Assembly (NCBI RefSeq): GCF_003515065.1
Contig: NZ_QXGH01000021.1
Location: 62,001 to 126,000, forward strand
Length of the DNA stretch: 64,000 nt
Reading direction: 5' to 3'
Source of the DNA: Nocardioides immobilis
GTDB taxonomy: Bacteria; Actinomycetota; Actinomycetes; Propionibacteriales; Nocardioidaceae
Position 1 is the first letter of the stretch; every line of letters starts with the position of its first letter. This document shows positions 23,868 through 32,336 of the stretch, in pieces. The position numbers and the translations under genes were made by a program. The notes under the pieces were generated by a model. It did no database searches and was not told where the DNA came from. It worked only from the letters and a program-made list of their open reading frames with translations.

Positions 23868-25759
23868 CGCGTTGGACCTCCTGAGGCGGCGGAAACGTCG
23901 ATGGCGCGGGCGACGACGAAGGGGTGGTCGCTAATGCTTCCGTGGACCCCGCGTCGTACGGCCAGATGCCCGACCCAGGTGGTTCGGGTGGAGCCGAAGA
24001 TCCAGTCGATCCCGGGATTCCGCGGCGGGTTGCAGCCGCCGGCATGTGATCCCCCGGCAGAGGCTGCCAGGGTTCCCTGGGCGGTCAGGGTGCAGAACGC
24101 CTCTTCTCGCTCGTTGAAGTCCCCCATCAGGAAGACGGGGAGTTCGTAGTGCTCGATGATCGCGTTGGCCGTGGCGAGCTCGCGGCGTGCGGCCTGGTCG
24201 CGGAACCGTTCGTTGCCAGGGTGCCAGCGCGTGCTCGCCGGGTTGTGGACGTTCAAGAAGCTCGCGTCCTGGCCGGTGACCAGGTTGCGGAGCCGAACGA
24301 TCGGCATCTGTGTTGGCTTGCCGTTGAAGTACGGGACGGTGAGGACGTCGGCGCTGACCAGGGCCCAACGGTCTCGGCGCCAGGCGATGGAGTTGGCGGG
24401 CCCGTCGGGCGGTGAGTAGACCGCGTAGCGGTCGCCGGCCCGAGCGAGCAGTGCTCGTCGCTGAGGGTGTTGGAACTCTTGGAGTCCGACGACGTCGACG
24501 TCGTAGGCTTCGAGCAGGGCAATCGCCCCGCGGATGCGCTGGTGGCTGGGCGCGTATCCGGGCTTGTTCCCGCCGGGAGCGGTGTGGGAGTGGCCGAGCA
24601 CGTTGAAGCTGGCGACCACGTAGCTGGTTGTGTGGGAGGACACGGGGGGTTCGACCTGGTCGCCCGCGTGAGTTCGGAGCCAGGCGCTGGGGTCGATGCT
24701 GTCCTCGTAAATGGATCCTCCGCGGGGGTGGACCTCGAAGTGGAGGTGGCATCCGGTGGAGTTGCCCAGGTCTCCCACCTCGCCGAGCTGGTCGCCCGCG
24801 CGCACGGGTTGTCCGTCGACAACGTTCAGCGACTGCATGTGGGCGTACCAGGTCGTCAGCCGGCCTGGACCGGTGCTGACCTGCACCAGCCAGCGCCCCG
24901 ACCACGCCTCATCGGTCTTCACGATCACGGTCCCGCCGTGGGCAGCGCGAACTGGTGTGCCGCACGCGGCCGAGAAGTCGGTCCCGGTGTGTCCCCGTGA
25001 CCATCGGCCACCCTGGGCCCCGAAGTTGTGGAGATCGGTAAACGCCGACGGGTTGCCGATGGGCGCCACGACGGAGCCTGGGGAGCCAGCCAGCTGGATG
25101 CAACCCGTGTCGTACGACGCTCCGGTCCACATCGCGTCTTGGACGCCGAAGCCGTCGAGAAGGTCCTCGGCGAGGACCTCGTCGTCGGCGTATGCGTCGG
25201 GGTAGGCGGATCGCTGCACGGCCTGGGCTGCATCCGTGACCGGCATGTCCTGCCAGTTCGGGACCTGGAGCAGGCGTTCGTAGAACTTCCGCGCCGAGGT
25301 GGCGGGGTCCATCAGCTCGCGCATGGAGCCCCACCAGGGCCACTGCTGTTGGAACACCCCGAGCGACCCGTGGTCGGTTCCGACGGCTTCGTGGGGGAGT
25401 TGGAGCGATCGTTCAATGCCCTGCTGGTCGGGCTTGAGGTCGTCCCCGCGGCCATCGTTCGCGTAGATCCGGAGCCCGGACTCTTGGTGGGCGGTGGCCA
25501 GGGCAATCAGCACACCCTGCCGGGGCACGCCCATCTGAGCGCCGACGGAGACGATCGTTGCCGCGGTCGCGAGCTGTTCCGGGCGCAGTCCCTCCACCGA
25601 CTCCACTTCATCCGGGGCTGCCGCGGTCGTGCCGCACCCAGTGGTCGTCGGCCCGCTCCGGCCACCTATCAGAACCATCACCATAAGCACGGCAGGCACG
25701 AACAGGATGCCGACACCGATGACCAGCGCGCCGGCCGCCAGTGGTCCTTTGCGACTCAT
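23864..25759 (-). CDS. Membrane-anchored cell-wall hydrolase fused to EEP nuclease-like domain
   Basis: 631 residues. One N-terminal membrane segment (about 9-32) is followed by a lysozyme/transglycosylase-like region with ATAHQESGL and GSLGVFQQQ. An M23 (LytM) peptidase domain with HTGTDFS, WYAHMQ and HLHFEVHP follows, all zinc and catalytic motifs present. Last comes a full endonuclease/exonuclease/phosphatase domain with SFNVLG, GLQEF, MGDFNE and SDHPFV. The first two parts would open peptidoglycan for a transfer channel. A DNase I-like domain outside the membrane is odd; it could act on DNA or on phosphoesters. It follows the trbL-like gene by 15 bases. Confidence 0.85.
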   Translation of the reverse strand: MSRKGPLAAGALVIGVGILFVPAVLMVMVLIGGRSGPTTTGCGTTAAAPDEVESVEGLRPEQLATAATIVSVGAQMGVPRQGVLIALATAHQESGLRIYANDGRGDDLKPDQQGIERSLQLPHEAVGTDHGSLGVFQQQWPWWGSMRELMDPATSARKFYERLLQVPNWQDMPVTDAAQAVQRSAYPDAYADDEVLAEDLLDGFGVQDAMWTGASYDTGCIQLAGSPGSVVAPIGNPSAFTDLHNFGAQGGRWSRGHTGTDFSAACGTPVRAAHGGTVIVKTDEAWSGRWLVQVSTGPGRLTTWYAHMQSLNVVDGQPVRAGDQLGEVGDLGNSTGCHLHFEVHPRGGSIYEDSIDPSAWLRTHAGDQVEPPVSSHTTSYVVASFNVLGHSHTAPGGNKPGYAPSHQRIRGAIALLEAYDVDVVGLQEFQHPQRRALLARAGDRYAVYSPPDGPANSIAWRRDRWALVSADVLTVPYFNGKPTQMPIVRLRNLVTGQDASFLNVHNPASTRWHPGNERFRDQAARRELATANAIIEHYELPVFLMGDFNEREEAFCTLTAQGTLAASAGGSHAGGCNPPRNPGIDWIFGSTRTTWVGHLAVRRGVHGSISDHPFVVARAIDVSAASGGPTR

Positions 25760-25774
25760 CTCGCGTCCCGAAGA

Positions 25775-27793
25775 TCAGGCGGCGTCGTCAGTGTTGCCGG
25801 GGTTGGGGGTGGGTGGACGGTAGATCGGGTAGACCTCCTCCCCGTCGTGCCACTCAGGTTCGACGGGTGCTGGTGGCGGCGGCTCCGACCCTGGCCGCGC
25901 AACTCGGCCTGCTGGCAGCGCTCGCGGCATCTGCGCTGCGGGGGATGCGTCCAACGGTGCGGCTTCACGCCTGTGTTTCGCCTCGTACGCCGCTGACGAG
26001 CCAGCCTGGTGCGGACCCGGGTCCTGGGGTTTCGGACCTGGCCGTGGGGTCGGCTGAACCGGATCCGGTGCGTGGGTGGGACGGAGCGCCGACGGTGTCT
26101 GTGGGCTTGGGCTCTTCGCGGCGGGGCTGGGTGAGCCGGGTCGGGTTTCTGCTCGTTCCGGGGGACCTTTGGGCTGGTCGTCGTCGAGGACTTCGACGGC
26201 GGCCGCGCCGGCACCACCGCCGACAGCACTGGCGGCAGCGACCTTGGTCAACCGCCACGCCTCGGACTTGGCGCGCCGATAGGGGTCGGAGATCCCTCGG
26301 AACGGGTCGGTGTCGGGATTGACCATGGTGGTGAGCCGGCGGAACGGCTTGAGTGCCTGCCACATGATGAAGCTGAACAGCGGCATCAGGATGAGGCTCA
26401 ACCATGCCGGTGCGCCGCCGCCGGGGTGGAACAAGATGCCAAGGACCGCCACCGTCACGCCCGCGCCGATGCCGAAGATGATGGCGTTCACGACTGCAGC
26501 GGCCACGGTGCGACCGATCCCGGTGACCAAGCCTCGGGTGCTGGGGAACGCGCCGAGGACAGCAAAGGCCGGGAATAGCATCACAGCGAGCCGGACGATC
26601 AGGAAGCACCCGAGCATGAGCAGTGAGGACAGCAGCAGGAACGGCAGCGCTAGCAGGGTGGCCAGAGCGGTGAGGATGGCGTAGCCGACCCTGGTCTCGG
26701 ACCGGTTGCCGGTGAGGTTCTCGTATGCCTCGGGGTCCTCCTCCTTGATCTTGTCGGCGATCTCCTCTCAGTCCTCCTGCTTGCCCTCGATCAACTCCTC
26801 GGCCCGGTCGGGGTCCTCAGCGGCTTCTTCGGCCTCCCGCCAGGTCAGCGCTTGTGCCCTGAACAGGTCCGGCCCGTACTTGCGGGCCGTTTCGCTGTCG
26901 GGGTCGCCGAGCGTGCCGGCGAGCCAGGCGCGGTAGAGGATTGCCTCCTGCACGTGGGAGGAGACCGCGATCCCGGGATCGCTGTTGCTCCCCTCGCCGT
27001 CGAGTTGACCTACCACGGCCCCGAGCGTTCCGGTCACGGTCTCGTCCGCTGCGTTCCCGGCTTCAATGGGCCATCGGAAGATCGCGACCGCCACGATCAC
27101 GATGAACAGCGCCCAGCCGATCGCTGCGGTGGTGCTGGCCAGCGCCGAACGGCGAGCCTTGAAGATGACCAGCAGTCCGAGCAACGCCAGTACCGCCGGA
27201 ATCCATGAGGCGAACAGGCTTTCGTGGAGCGCGGTCGAGACCCGCTCCACCACCGGGTCGAAGGCGTCGAGGAAGGTCGGGTTGAACGCGACCTGGGTCA
27301 CCGATCCGGTCAACGCCGCCATCGCGATCGGCACTTGCATGATCCAGTTCGCCACCGCGGTTCCGATGACCGCGTCGGGACTGCGTACAGCATCGGGCCC
27401 GCAGCCGAGGTCGTAGGTGTGGTAGCGCAGACCGGCGAAGCCGTACTGCTCATAGATCGTGGTCGTGGCTCCAGGGCCGAAGGGGTCTTCAGCCGGTGGC
27501 AGCTCGTCTGGTGCGGTGTCGAAGAAGCCAGGGATCCCCTGCCCCGGCGAGACCGGAACGGGCGCCTCGTTGCAGTCCGGCATCGGCACCGCAGGCGCGG
27601 GACCCAACGGCTGGCCCGGCAGCAATGGCAATGGGATGTCCGACGGATCGGGCAGCCCCGGGATGTCCGGCAGGTTCGGGCCCGTTGGGTCGGGGTCCTT
27701 TGCATCGGCCGGTGGCGCGATCACTAGCACCACCAACGAGGTGACAACCAGGGTGAGTGTGGGGCGGAGCAGTGTCCGTAGCAGGGTTCTCAT
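25775..27793 (-). pseudogene. TrbL/VirB6-like channel protein, interrupted by in-frame TGA
   Basis: From the ATG at 27793 (MRTLLRTLLRPTLTLVV, a signal peptide) the frame runs 341 codons, hits TGA at 26768-26770 (after EGKQED), then continues in the same frame without another stop to 25775. The continuation begins EEIADKIKEEDPEAYENLTG and is coding-like, with four or so further membrane segments and a Pro-rich tail. A TGG-to-TGA change would explain it. Homologues are polytopic channel proteins of actinobacterial T4SS-like modules. The start overlaps the virB4-like stop by four bases. Unless read through, the product loses its C-terminal membrane half. Confidence 0.8.
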
Positions 27794-30318
27794 GCGACCT
27801 GTCCTCCCGTCACGACGGTCGGCTCGCGGTCCGGTTGGCGGCCCGCGGTGGTGTTGAGTGCTTCGAGTAGGGCTGGGTTGGCGGTGAGGTCGACGCAGAC
27901 CTTGTCCACGTGTCCGTCGACATCGCGCATGACGAACTCCCGCATCGCAGCCTCGCCCCGTCCCGAGGAGAGGGTGGCGAGTGCCCGCTCGTAGCCGACG
28001 TCCGTGGGCACCCGCAGCATCCGCAGACCGTCCCTGGCCGCCTCCTCGTCCTCGGTCCGGCCGACAAAGGCGGCGGACATGAAGTTCGCGACGTCCATGC
28101 CGAGCACGTCCGAGGGGTTCTGCGAGGACGCCAGCACGCAGGTGTTCCACTTGCGCGAGTCGCGGCCCAGCCGGGTGAACAGCGCGCGGCCGGCCGACCA
28201 CTCACCCAGGAAGTGGGTCTCGTCCAGGGCGACCAACTTCCGGTCTTGCATCGACCGTCCGTACACCGCGCGGGTGGCGTACCAGGAAGCCAGGTGCAAC
28301 AGCGGCACCGCAAGCTGCTCCGAGGTCGACCAGTGCTCGCGCGGCACCGACCGTGGCGGGAGCACCAGCCCCGGCATGGTCAGCACTGTCAGCGCCGAGT
28401 TGATCCGCGTCGCGCCCGGTTCCGCCTGGGGGAAGAACAACCGGGACAGCGGCAGTTCGGCCATGTCCCGCAGGTAGTTGGCGACCACCTGGCCATGGGG
28501 ATTGCCCTGCTTCTCCAGGTTGCCCACCACATCCCAAAGTGAGGCGTCCCGGTCTCCGCGTGTCGCGCGCACCGCGTCTGAGACGACCAGGGAGGTCTGC
28601 GGCATCGCATCCACCGATGGCGGCAGGAGCATCTTGATGACGTCCATCGCCAGGAGCTTGCGATCCTGCGCGGCGAGGACCTCGCCCTCCTGGAAGGCCT
28701 CCTCGCTGGTGAAGGACGCTCGGGCGGGTGCTGCAACGACTTCGAACGGGTTCAGCGTTCCGCTGGCTGCCGCGGTCAGGTCGAGGTGCTCGCTGTGTTC
28801 GGCGAGCTCAGGCAGCTCGGTGAGCCGAGCCAGCGGCCCGGACGGATCCAGCAGCACCGCGGGAATCCCACGCCGCACTGCGTCGTAGGTCACGAGCCCG
28901 AGCAGCACGCTCTTGCCCGCACCGAGGCCGCCGACCACCGGAACGAGGCCGGATGTCTCGCGGAGTTCGGTCGCGTAGTGGGTGTCGAACATGACCGCCC
29001 TGCGTGAGGAGCCAGCGGTGAACCCGATGTACGGGCCTTGGCGATCACCCAGCTGGCTCGAGGCGGCCGGCACACCAGCGGCGACATACAGGGCCGGCAG
29101 GCGGCGCCGGTAGGCCACAGTGGAGACCGGCTCGCCGGGGATGAACTCGCGCAGCAGCCCGTACTGGCCGCGAGGATGCTCGATGCTGACGCGGCGGGAC
29201 CGGAACGACGTGGTCACCCGACGTACCCGTTCCAGACATTCCTCCTCGCTCCGGCCCGCGACGGCCAGCCGGAACCAGCCGTGGATTCGGGCGGCGGTGA
29301 CATCGACACCTCGGGTCATCTGATCCTCGACCTGGCGGGCCTGGCGTGCCTGTCGATCCAGTGCCAGCGGTTCGTCGAGCTCGTGCTCGGCGTAGTGCCG
29401 CTGCATGTCCCGCACCACCAGCAGCTTGCGCTGGATCTCCTTGCGCGCCTCAGCGCCCGACAGGATCTCCATCTGGGCCGACCACTCAACGGGGAATGGG
29501 AGCCGGTCAGTGTGGGACAGCCACGGCTCGTGCCCGGGATCGGGTGCCTCGATCTCCTCCAGCCTGCCGACCGAGAGGACCGCAACGTGTCGTTCGATCG
29601 GATCACCAAGATCTCGACTCGTCACCCGGACGGTGCGTCCCAGTCGCGTGGTGTCGTGCTCGACGGCATCGGAGAAGCTGGACAGATCCTCCTCATCCCA
29701 CGACTGCTCGCCGGAGGCACACAGCCCGGTCGGCGCGGGAAGCCCGATACCGACAGACCGCCGCAGCAGCCACTCCATCTCCCGGGCCGTGGCGGGTCTG
29801 CCTTCCAGGCCCGGCAGCGCGACGGTCTCGGCGACCTGCTCCACCTTGGACAGCAATCGGGCGTGTTCGATGTTCCCCGGGCGACGCCAGATCGCCGCGA
29901 TCAGCCGGTGCGACGGCGCCCGGCTGGCGATTCGCACGCCGAGGAAGACCTGCTTCTCGGCCATCGTCTGGTAGCGCAGGTGCTTCTGCATCCCCACCAT
30001 GTGCTCGGTCCAGGGCTCCACCCCCGGCGTCTCCAGCGGGCTCGGGGTCAGCCCGTGGAGTCGTTTGGCCCACTCCGCAGCCGGATAGGGCCGTGAGGTG
30101 ACCCGCAGGTGCACCCGGTGGCCGGCCAGCCAGGCGAGACCGTCCGCGGCACCGTAGAGCAGTTGCTCGCGTTGCCGGTCGGAGCGGAACGCCCAACCGT
30201 GGGTCGGGAGCACGAACCAGGCCCAGACCTCGTTGGCGGTGAAGCACAGACTGTCGTCGATGTGACGTAGCGTCAGCCGGCCAGCTGTGGCCGGTGTTTC
30301 CCGAGACTTACGAGACAT
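27790..30318 (-). CDS. VirB4-like conjugation ATPase
   Basis: 842 residues. Walker A GGLGAGKS at 463-470 and a Walker B-like KLVALDETHFL about 220 residues later, then LASSQNPSD and a terminal arginine-rich region, as in VirB4/TraC/TcpF ATPases. No membrane segment is apparent. It powers assembly of, or transport through, a type IV secretion-like channel. It overlaps the small membrane-protein gene upstream by 11 bases and the trbL-like gene by four. It appears intact. Confidence 0.85.
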   Translation of the reverse strand: MSRKSRETPATAGRLTLRHIDDSLCFTANEVWAWFVLPTHGWAFRSDRQREQLLYGAADGLAWLAGHRVHLRVTSRPYPAAEWAKRLHGLTPSPLETPGVEPWTEHMVGMQKHLRYQTMAEKQVFLGVRIASRAPSHRLIAAIWRRPGNIEHARLLSKVEQVAETVALPGLEGRPATAREMEWLLRRSVGIGLPAPTGLCASGEQSWDEEDLSSFSDAVEHDTTRLGRTVRVTSRDLGDPIERHVAVLSVGRLEEIEAPDPGHEPWLSHTDRLPFPVEWSAQMEILSGAEARKEIQRKLLVVRDMQRHYAEHELDEPLALDRQARQARQVEDQMTRGVDVTAARIHGWFRLAVAGRSEEECLERVRRVTTSFRSRRVSIEHPRGQYGLLREFIPGEPVSTVAYRRRLPALYVAAGVPAASSQLGDRQGPYIGFTAGSSRRAVMFDTHYATELRETSGLVPVVGGLGAGKSVLLGLVTYDAVRRGIPAVLLDPSGPLARLTELPELAEHSEHLDLTAAASGTLNPFEVVAAPARASFTSEEAFQEGEVLAAQDRKLLAMDVIKMLLPPSVDAMPQTSLVVSDAVRATRGDRDASLWDVVGNLEKQGNPHGQVVANYLRDMAELPLSRLFFPQAEPGATRINSALTVLTMPGLVLPPRSVPREHWSTSEQLAVPLLHLASWYATRAVYGRSMQDRKLVALDETHFLGEWSAGRALFTRLGRDSRKWNTCVLASSQNPSDVLGMDVANFMSAAFVGRTEDEEAARDGLRMLRVPTDVGYERALATLSSGRGEAAMREFVMRDVDGHVDKVCVDLTANPALLEALNTTAGRQPDREPTVVTGGQVA

Positions 30319-30670
30319 TTCGCTCCCTCACTGAAACCGACGAGGCGCGCAACCGCATCGGTCGGTGGTTCTTCGGGGCACGGGGTGCGCGGAACTCGGC
30401 ACGTAGCAGCTCCCACACGGAGACCAGGGGTCGGTCATGGTCAATCACGCCAGTGAGGGCGTAGGTAGCAAGGATCGTGAGCACCAGCTCCCACACCGGC
30501 GGGACACTGACCCTCATCGGCGACACCGCCTCGACCAGCAGCACGCCGACGAACAGCACGACCCAGATGCCGTACGCCGAGTACCGCGCCGCCCACGGCA
30601 GCGTGAACCCTTGCGGGCCCAGCCACACCGCGTCGACCCGATACACCTCATCGTCCGGGCGGATCAACAT
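30308..30670 (-). CDS. Small membrane protein of conjugation module (PrgI/TcpE-like position)
   Basis: 120 residues with two membrane segments (YGIWVVLFVGVLLVEAV; VWELVLTILATYALTGV) and a basic tail (RAPRAPKNHRPMRLRAS). Position directly ahead of virB4 and size match PrgI/VirB3/TcpE-type components, but sequence alone does not prove it. It begins three bases after the stop of the pilin-like gene. Confidence 0.6.
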   Translation of the reverse strand: MLIRPDDEVYRVDAVWLGPQGFTLPWAARYSAYGIWVVLFVGVLLVEAVSPMRVSVPPVWELVLTILATYALTGVIDHDRPLVSVWELLRAEFRAPRAPKNHRPMRLRASSVSVRERNVS

Positions 30671-30673
30671 CGG

Positions 30674-30940
30674 TCACGACTCCTGGAACACGAAGTCGGC
30701 GATGTCTCCCGCGAACCCGTAGAAGAGCGCCGCGCCAGCGATGACGACACAGCCCAGCAGGATGTTCGTGACCGTCAACGCGTTCTGGCTCATCTGCCCC
30801 TTGCGGGCGCTCGCGATGATTCCGACCCCGACCACCAGCAACACGATGGGGATGATGTTCTGCACGCCCCACTCGACGATGCCGTCCGAGTTGAACTCCG
30901 GGGCCGCGGACACGAAGTTCGTCAACAGGTTGTTCATCAT
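30674..30940 (-). CDS. VirB2/TrbC-like small membrane protein
   Basis: 88 residues from the ATG at 30940; an adjacent ATG at 30937 is also possible. GGAAG lies five to ten bases upstream. Two membrane segments (IIPIVLLVVGVGIIASA; ALTVTNILLGCVVIAGAALF) with a short polar loop are the layout of VirB2/TrbC pilin-like proteins. It is the first gene of the leftward transfer operon. The assignment is by size, topology and position. Confidence 0.6.
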   Translation of the reverse strand: MMNNLLTNFVSAAPEFNSDGIVEWGVQNIIPIVLLVVGVGIIASARKGQMSQNALTVTNILLGCVVIAGAALFYGFAGDIADFVFQES

Positions 30941-31265
30941 GATCTTCCTCCCGTGAGAGCTCGCATGGGAGGCAAGACAGCCGGAGCCGCCTCTCCCGAG
31001 CGAGCGCGGACAATTCCGTTGAACTGCTGACAAAAACCGGACCACAGCACAACGCTGGGCACCAGTACGACATGGCGATCTGTGGATAAGTCCGCCCGCC
31101 GACCCGGTGCAGTTTCGGGACCCGGCAGCGTCCGGGCTGGAAGTGGCGGCGTAGCCACCCGGATAGCAACAGACCCGGATTCGAACAGACGCGACGGGAC
31201 CAGTGCGGCGCTGCCACCCACACCAGTCGGCCGGACAAGACGTGACCGGACGGGGAGGCCGAGCC

Positions 31266-31306
31266 TACGGATCAGAAGGTTTGGGGTTCGAATCCCTACG
31301 GGCGCG
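31266..31306 (+). repeat. attachment site: 3' part of tRNA-Arg(ACG)
   Basis: The sequence begins with a tRNA anticodon loop CTACGGA (ACG anticodon), then TCAGA (3' anticodon stem), AAGGTTT, the T-arm GGGGTTCGAATCCC and acceptor CGGGCGC plus discriminator G. The matching 5' half is absent: upstream bases cannot form the anticodon 5' stem or the GCGCCCG acceptor strand. Identity starting at the anticodon loop is the hallmark of tyrosine-integrase att sites in tRNA genes. I take it as the distal att of the element whose intact tRNA-Arg and integrase lie left of the window. Confidence 0.75.
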
Positions 31307-31579
31307 CAGATCGGATTCCGCGCATGACCTGCGAAAACAAGGTCCCGAGGGTCGCTTCCCCAGTGGGAGGCGGCCCTCTTCCGTCTCAAGAACCGGCCCA
31401 AGAACCCTCAGCGTTGCCGCTGTCGCGACGGGTCGGCTCGGGTCGCGTCCCCCGGCTGGGCGAGAGCCGACCTGCTGCACTCCGCTGCGTATGCGTCGCG
31501 AGTCATGTTCAGTGTCTGGCTCTGTTCAGTTTCCGTGAACGACGAGGTCGATTGAACGCGGCGACGGGTGGCGAAGGAG
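31307..31579. other. Intergenic flank right of the att-like site
   Basis: No gene seen. Short frames here lack ribosome sites. This is probably the junction with older chromosomal or mobile DNA. Confidence 0.5.
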
Positions 31580-31609
31580 TTAACACTTCTAAAGCGATAG
31601 CGCTATAGT
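31580..31609 (+). promoter_or_regulatory. Promoter with overlapping palindromic operator
   Basis: TTAACA at 31580-31585 and TATAGT at 31604-31609 are separated by 18 bases, a near-consensus sigma-70-type promoter. Transcription should begin at about 31616-31617, right at the ATG, so the message is probably leaderless. A perfect palindrome ATAGCGCTAT at 31597-31606 overlaps the -10, as expected for an autorepressor site. Confidence 0.65.
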
Positions 31610-31616
31610 TGTGCTA

Positions 31617-32336
31617 ATGGACCTTACGACCCGCGAAGCAGCCGGTCGGCTGGGCGTCAACCAGGCCCGAGTCCGGGCTCTTGCCGCAGCTGGCACCTTG
31701 GCCGCGCGCCGGGTCGGATCTCAGTGGCTCATCGACGCCGACAGTGTCGACCAGCAAGCGGCCCTGATCGGCGCGGGCGCCACCAGTCGTGCGATGGCGT
31801 CGCGCATCGCGTGGGCTGCCAGTGATCTCGCCGACGGGGGGCGGGCCGGCTGGCTCCACGCGGTCGAGCGTCACCGCGTCCGCAACCGCGTTGCCGGTGC
31901 GGCCTCAGCGCTGATCGTCCAGCGATGGTTCGGTGCGCGTGCCGTGTCGACGCGCAGGTACGCGGTCGGCGCGGACGACCTCGAGGGGATCCTCGGCGAG
32001 AGCGACGTCGTTGCGACCGGCAACAGCGCTGCGGCGGCGTACCGCCTGGGTCTCACCAATGTCGGCGCTGGCGACGCCTACGTGACCGTCGCCGCCGTCG
32101 ATCGACTCGTACGCGACCACTTCCTGATCCAGAGCACGAGCGGGAACCTGACCCTGCGCCTGGTGGACCACGTCCTCCATCTCGCTACCGCCCGGACGAT
32201 CGACGGACTGTGTGTCGCCCCGCGCCTCATCGTCGGCGTCGACCTCGCGGAGGACGCCGATGCTCGCACCCGTGCCGCCGGACTCAGCCTCGTCGATCGT
32301 GTCCTCGACGAACAGCGGACGGCCCGGCATGGCTGA
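31617..32336 (+). CDS. HTH DNA-binding protein, AbiEi-like antitoxin candidate
   Basis: 239 residues from the ATG at 31617; a GTG six bases earlier is possible but no ribosome site exists, consistent with a leaderless message. The N-terminus has an excisionase/MerR-like HTH (DLTTREAAGRLGVNQARVRAL, in part). The rest (VERHRVRNRVAGAA; YAVGADDLEGILGESDVVATGNSAAAAYRLGL) is of unknown fold. It overlaps the nucleotidyltransferase gene by eight bases. The pairing suggests an AbiE-type toxin-antitoxin set, in which this protein represses the operon. Confidence 0.6.
   Translation: MDLTTREAAGRLGVNQARVRALAAAGTLAARRVGSQWLIDADSVDQQAALIGAGATSRAMASRIAWAASDLADGGRAGWLHAVERHRVRNRVAGAASALIVQRWFGARAVSTRRYAVGADDLEGILGESDVVATGNSAAAAYRLGLTNVGAGDAYVTVAAVDRLVRDHFLIQSTSGNLTLRLVDHVLHLATARTIDGLCVAPRLIVGVDLAEDADARTRAAGLSLVDRVLDEQRTARHG

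Noticed and set aside
25775-26617. Treating the C-terminal TrbL-like part as a separate gene starting at 26617
   Set aside because: Coding-like sequence continues in the same frame upstream of that ATG to the TGA and beyond, so one interrupted gene explains it better.
31260-31310. A possible complete tRNA-Arg gene
   Set aside because: The 5' half is missing: there is no matching acceptor or anticodon 5' strand, so it is only an att-type fragment.
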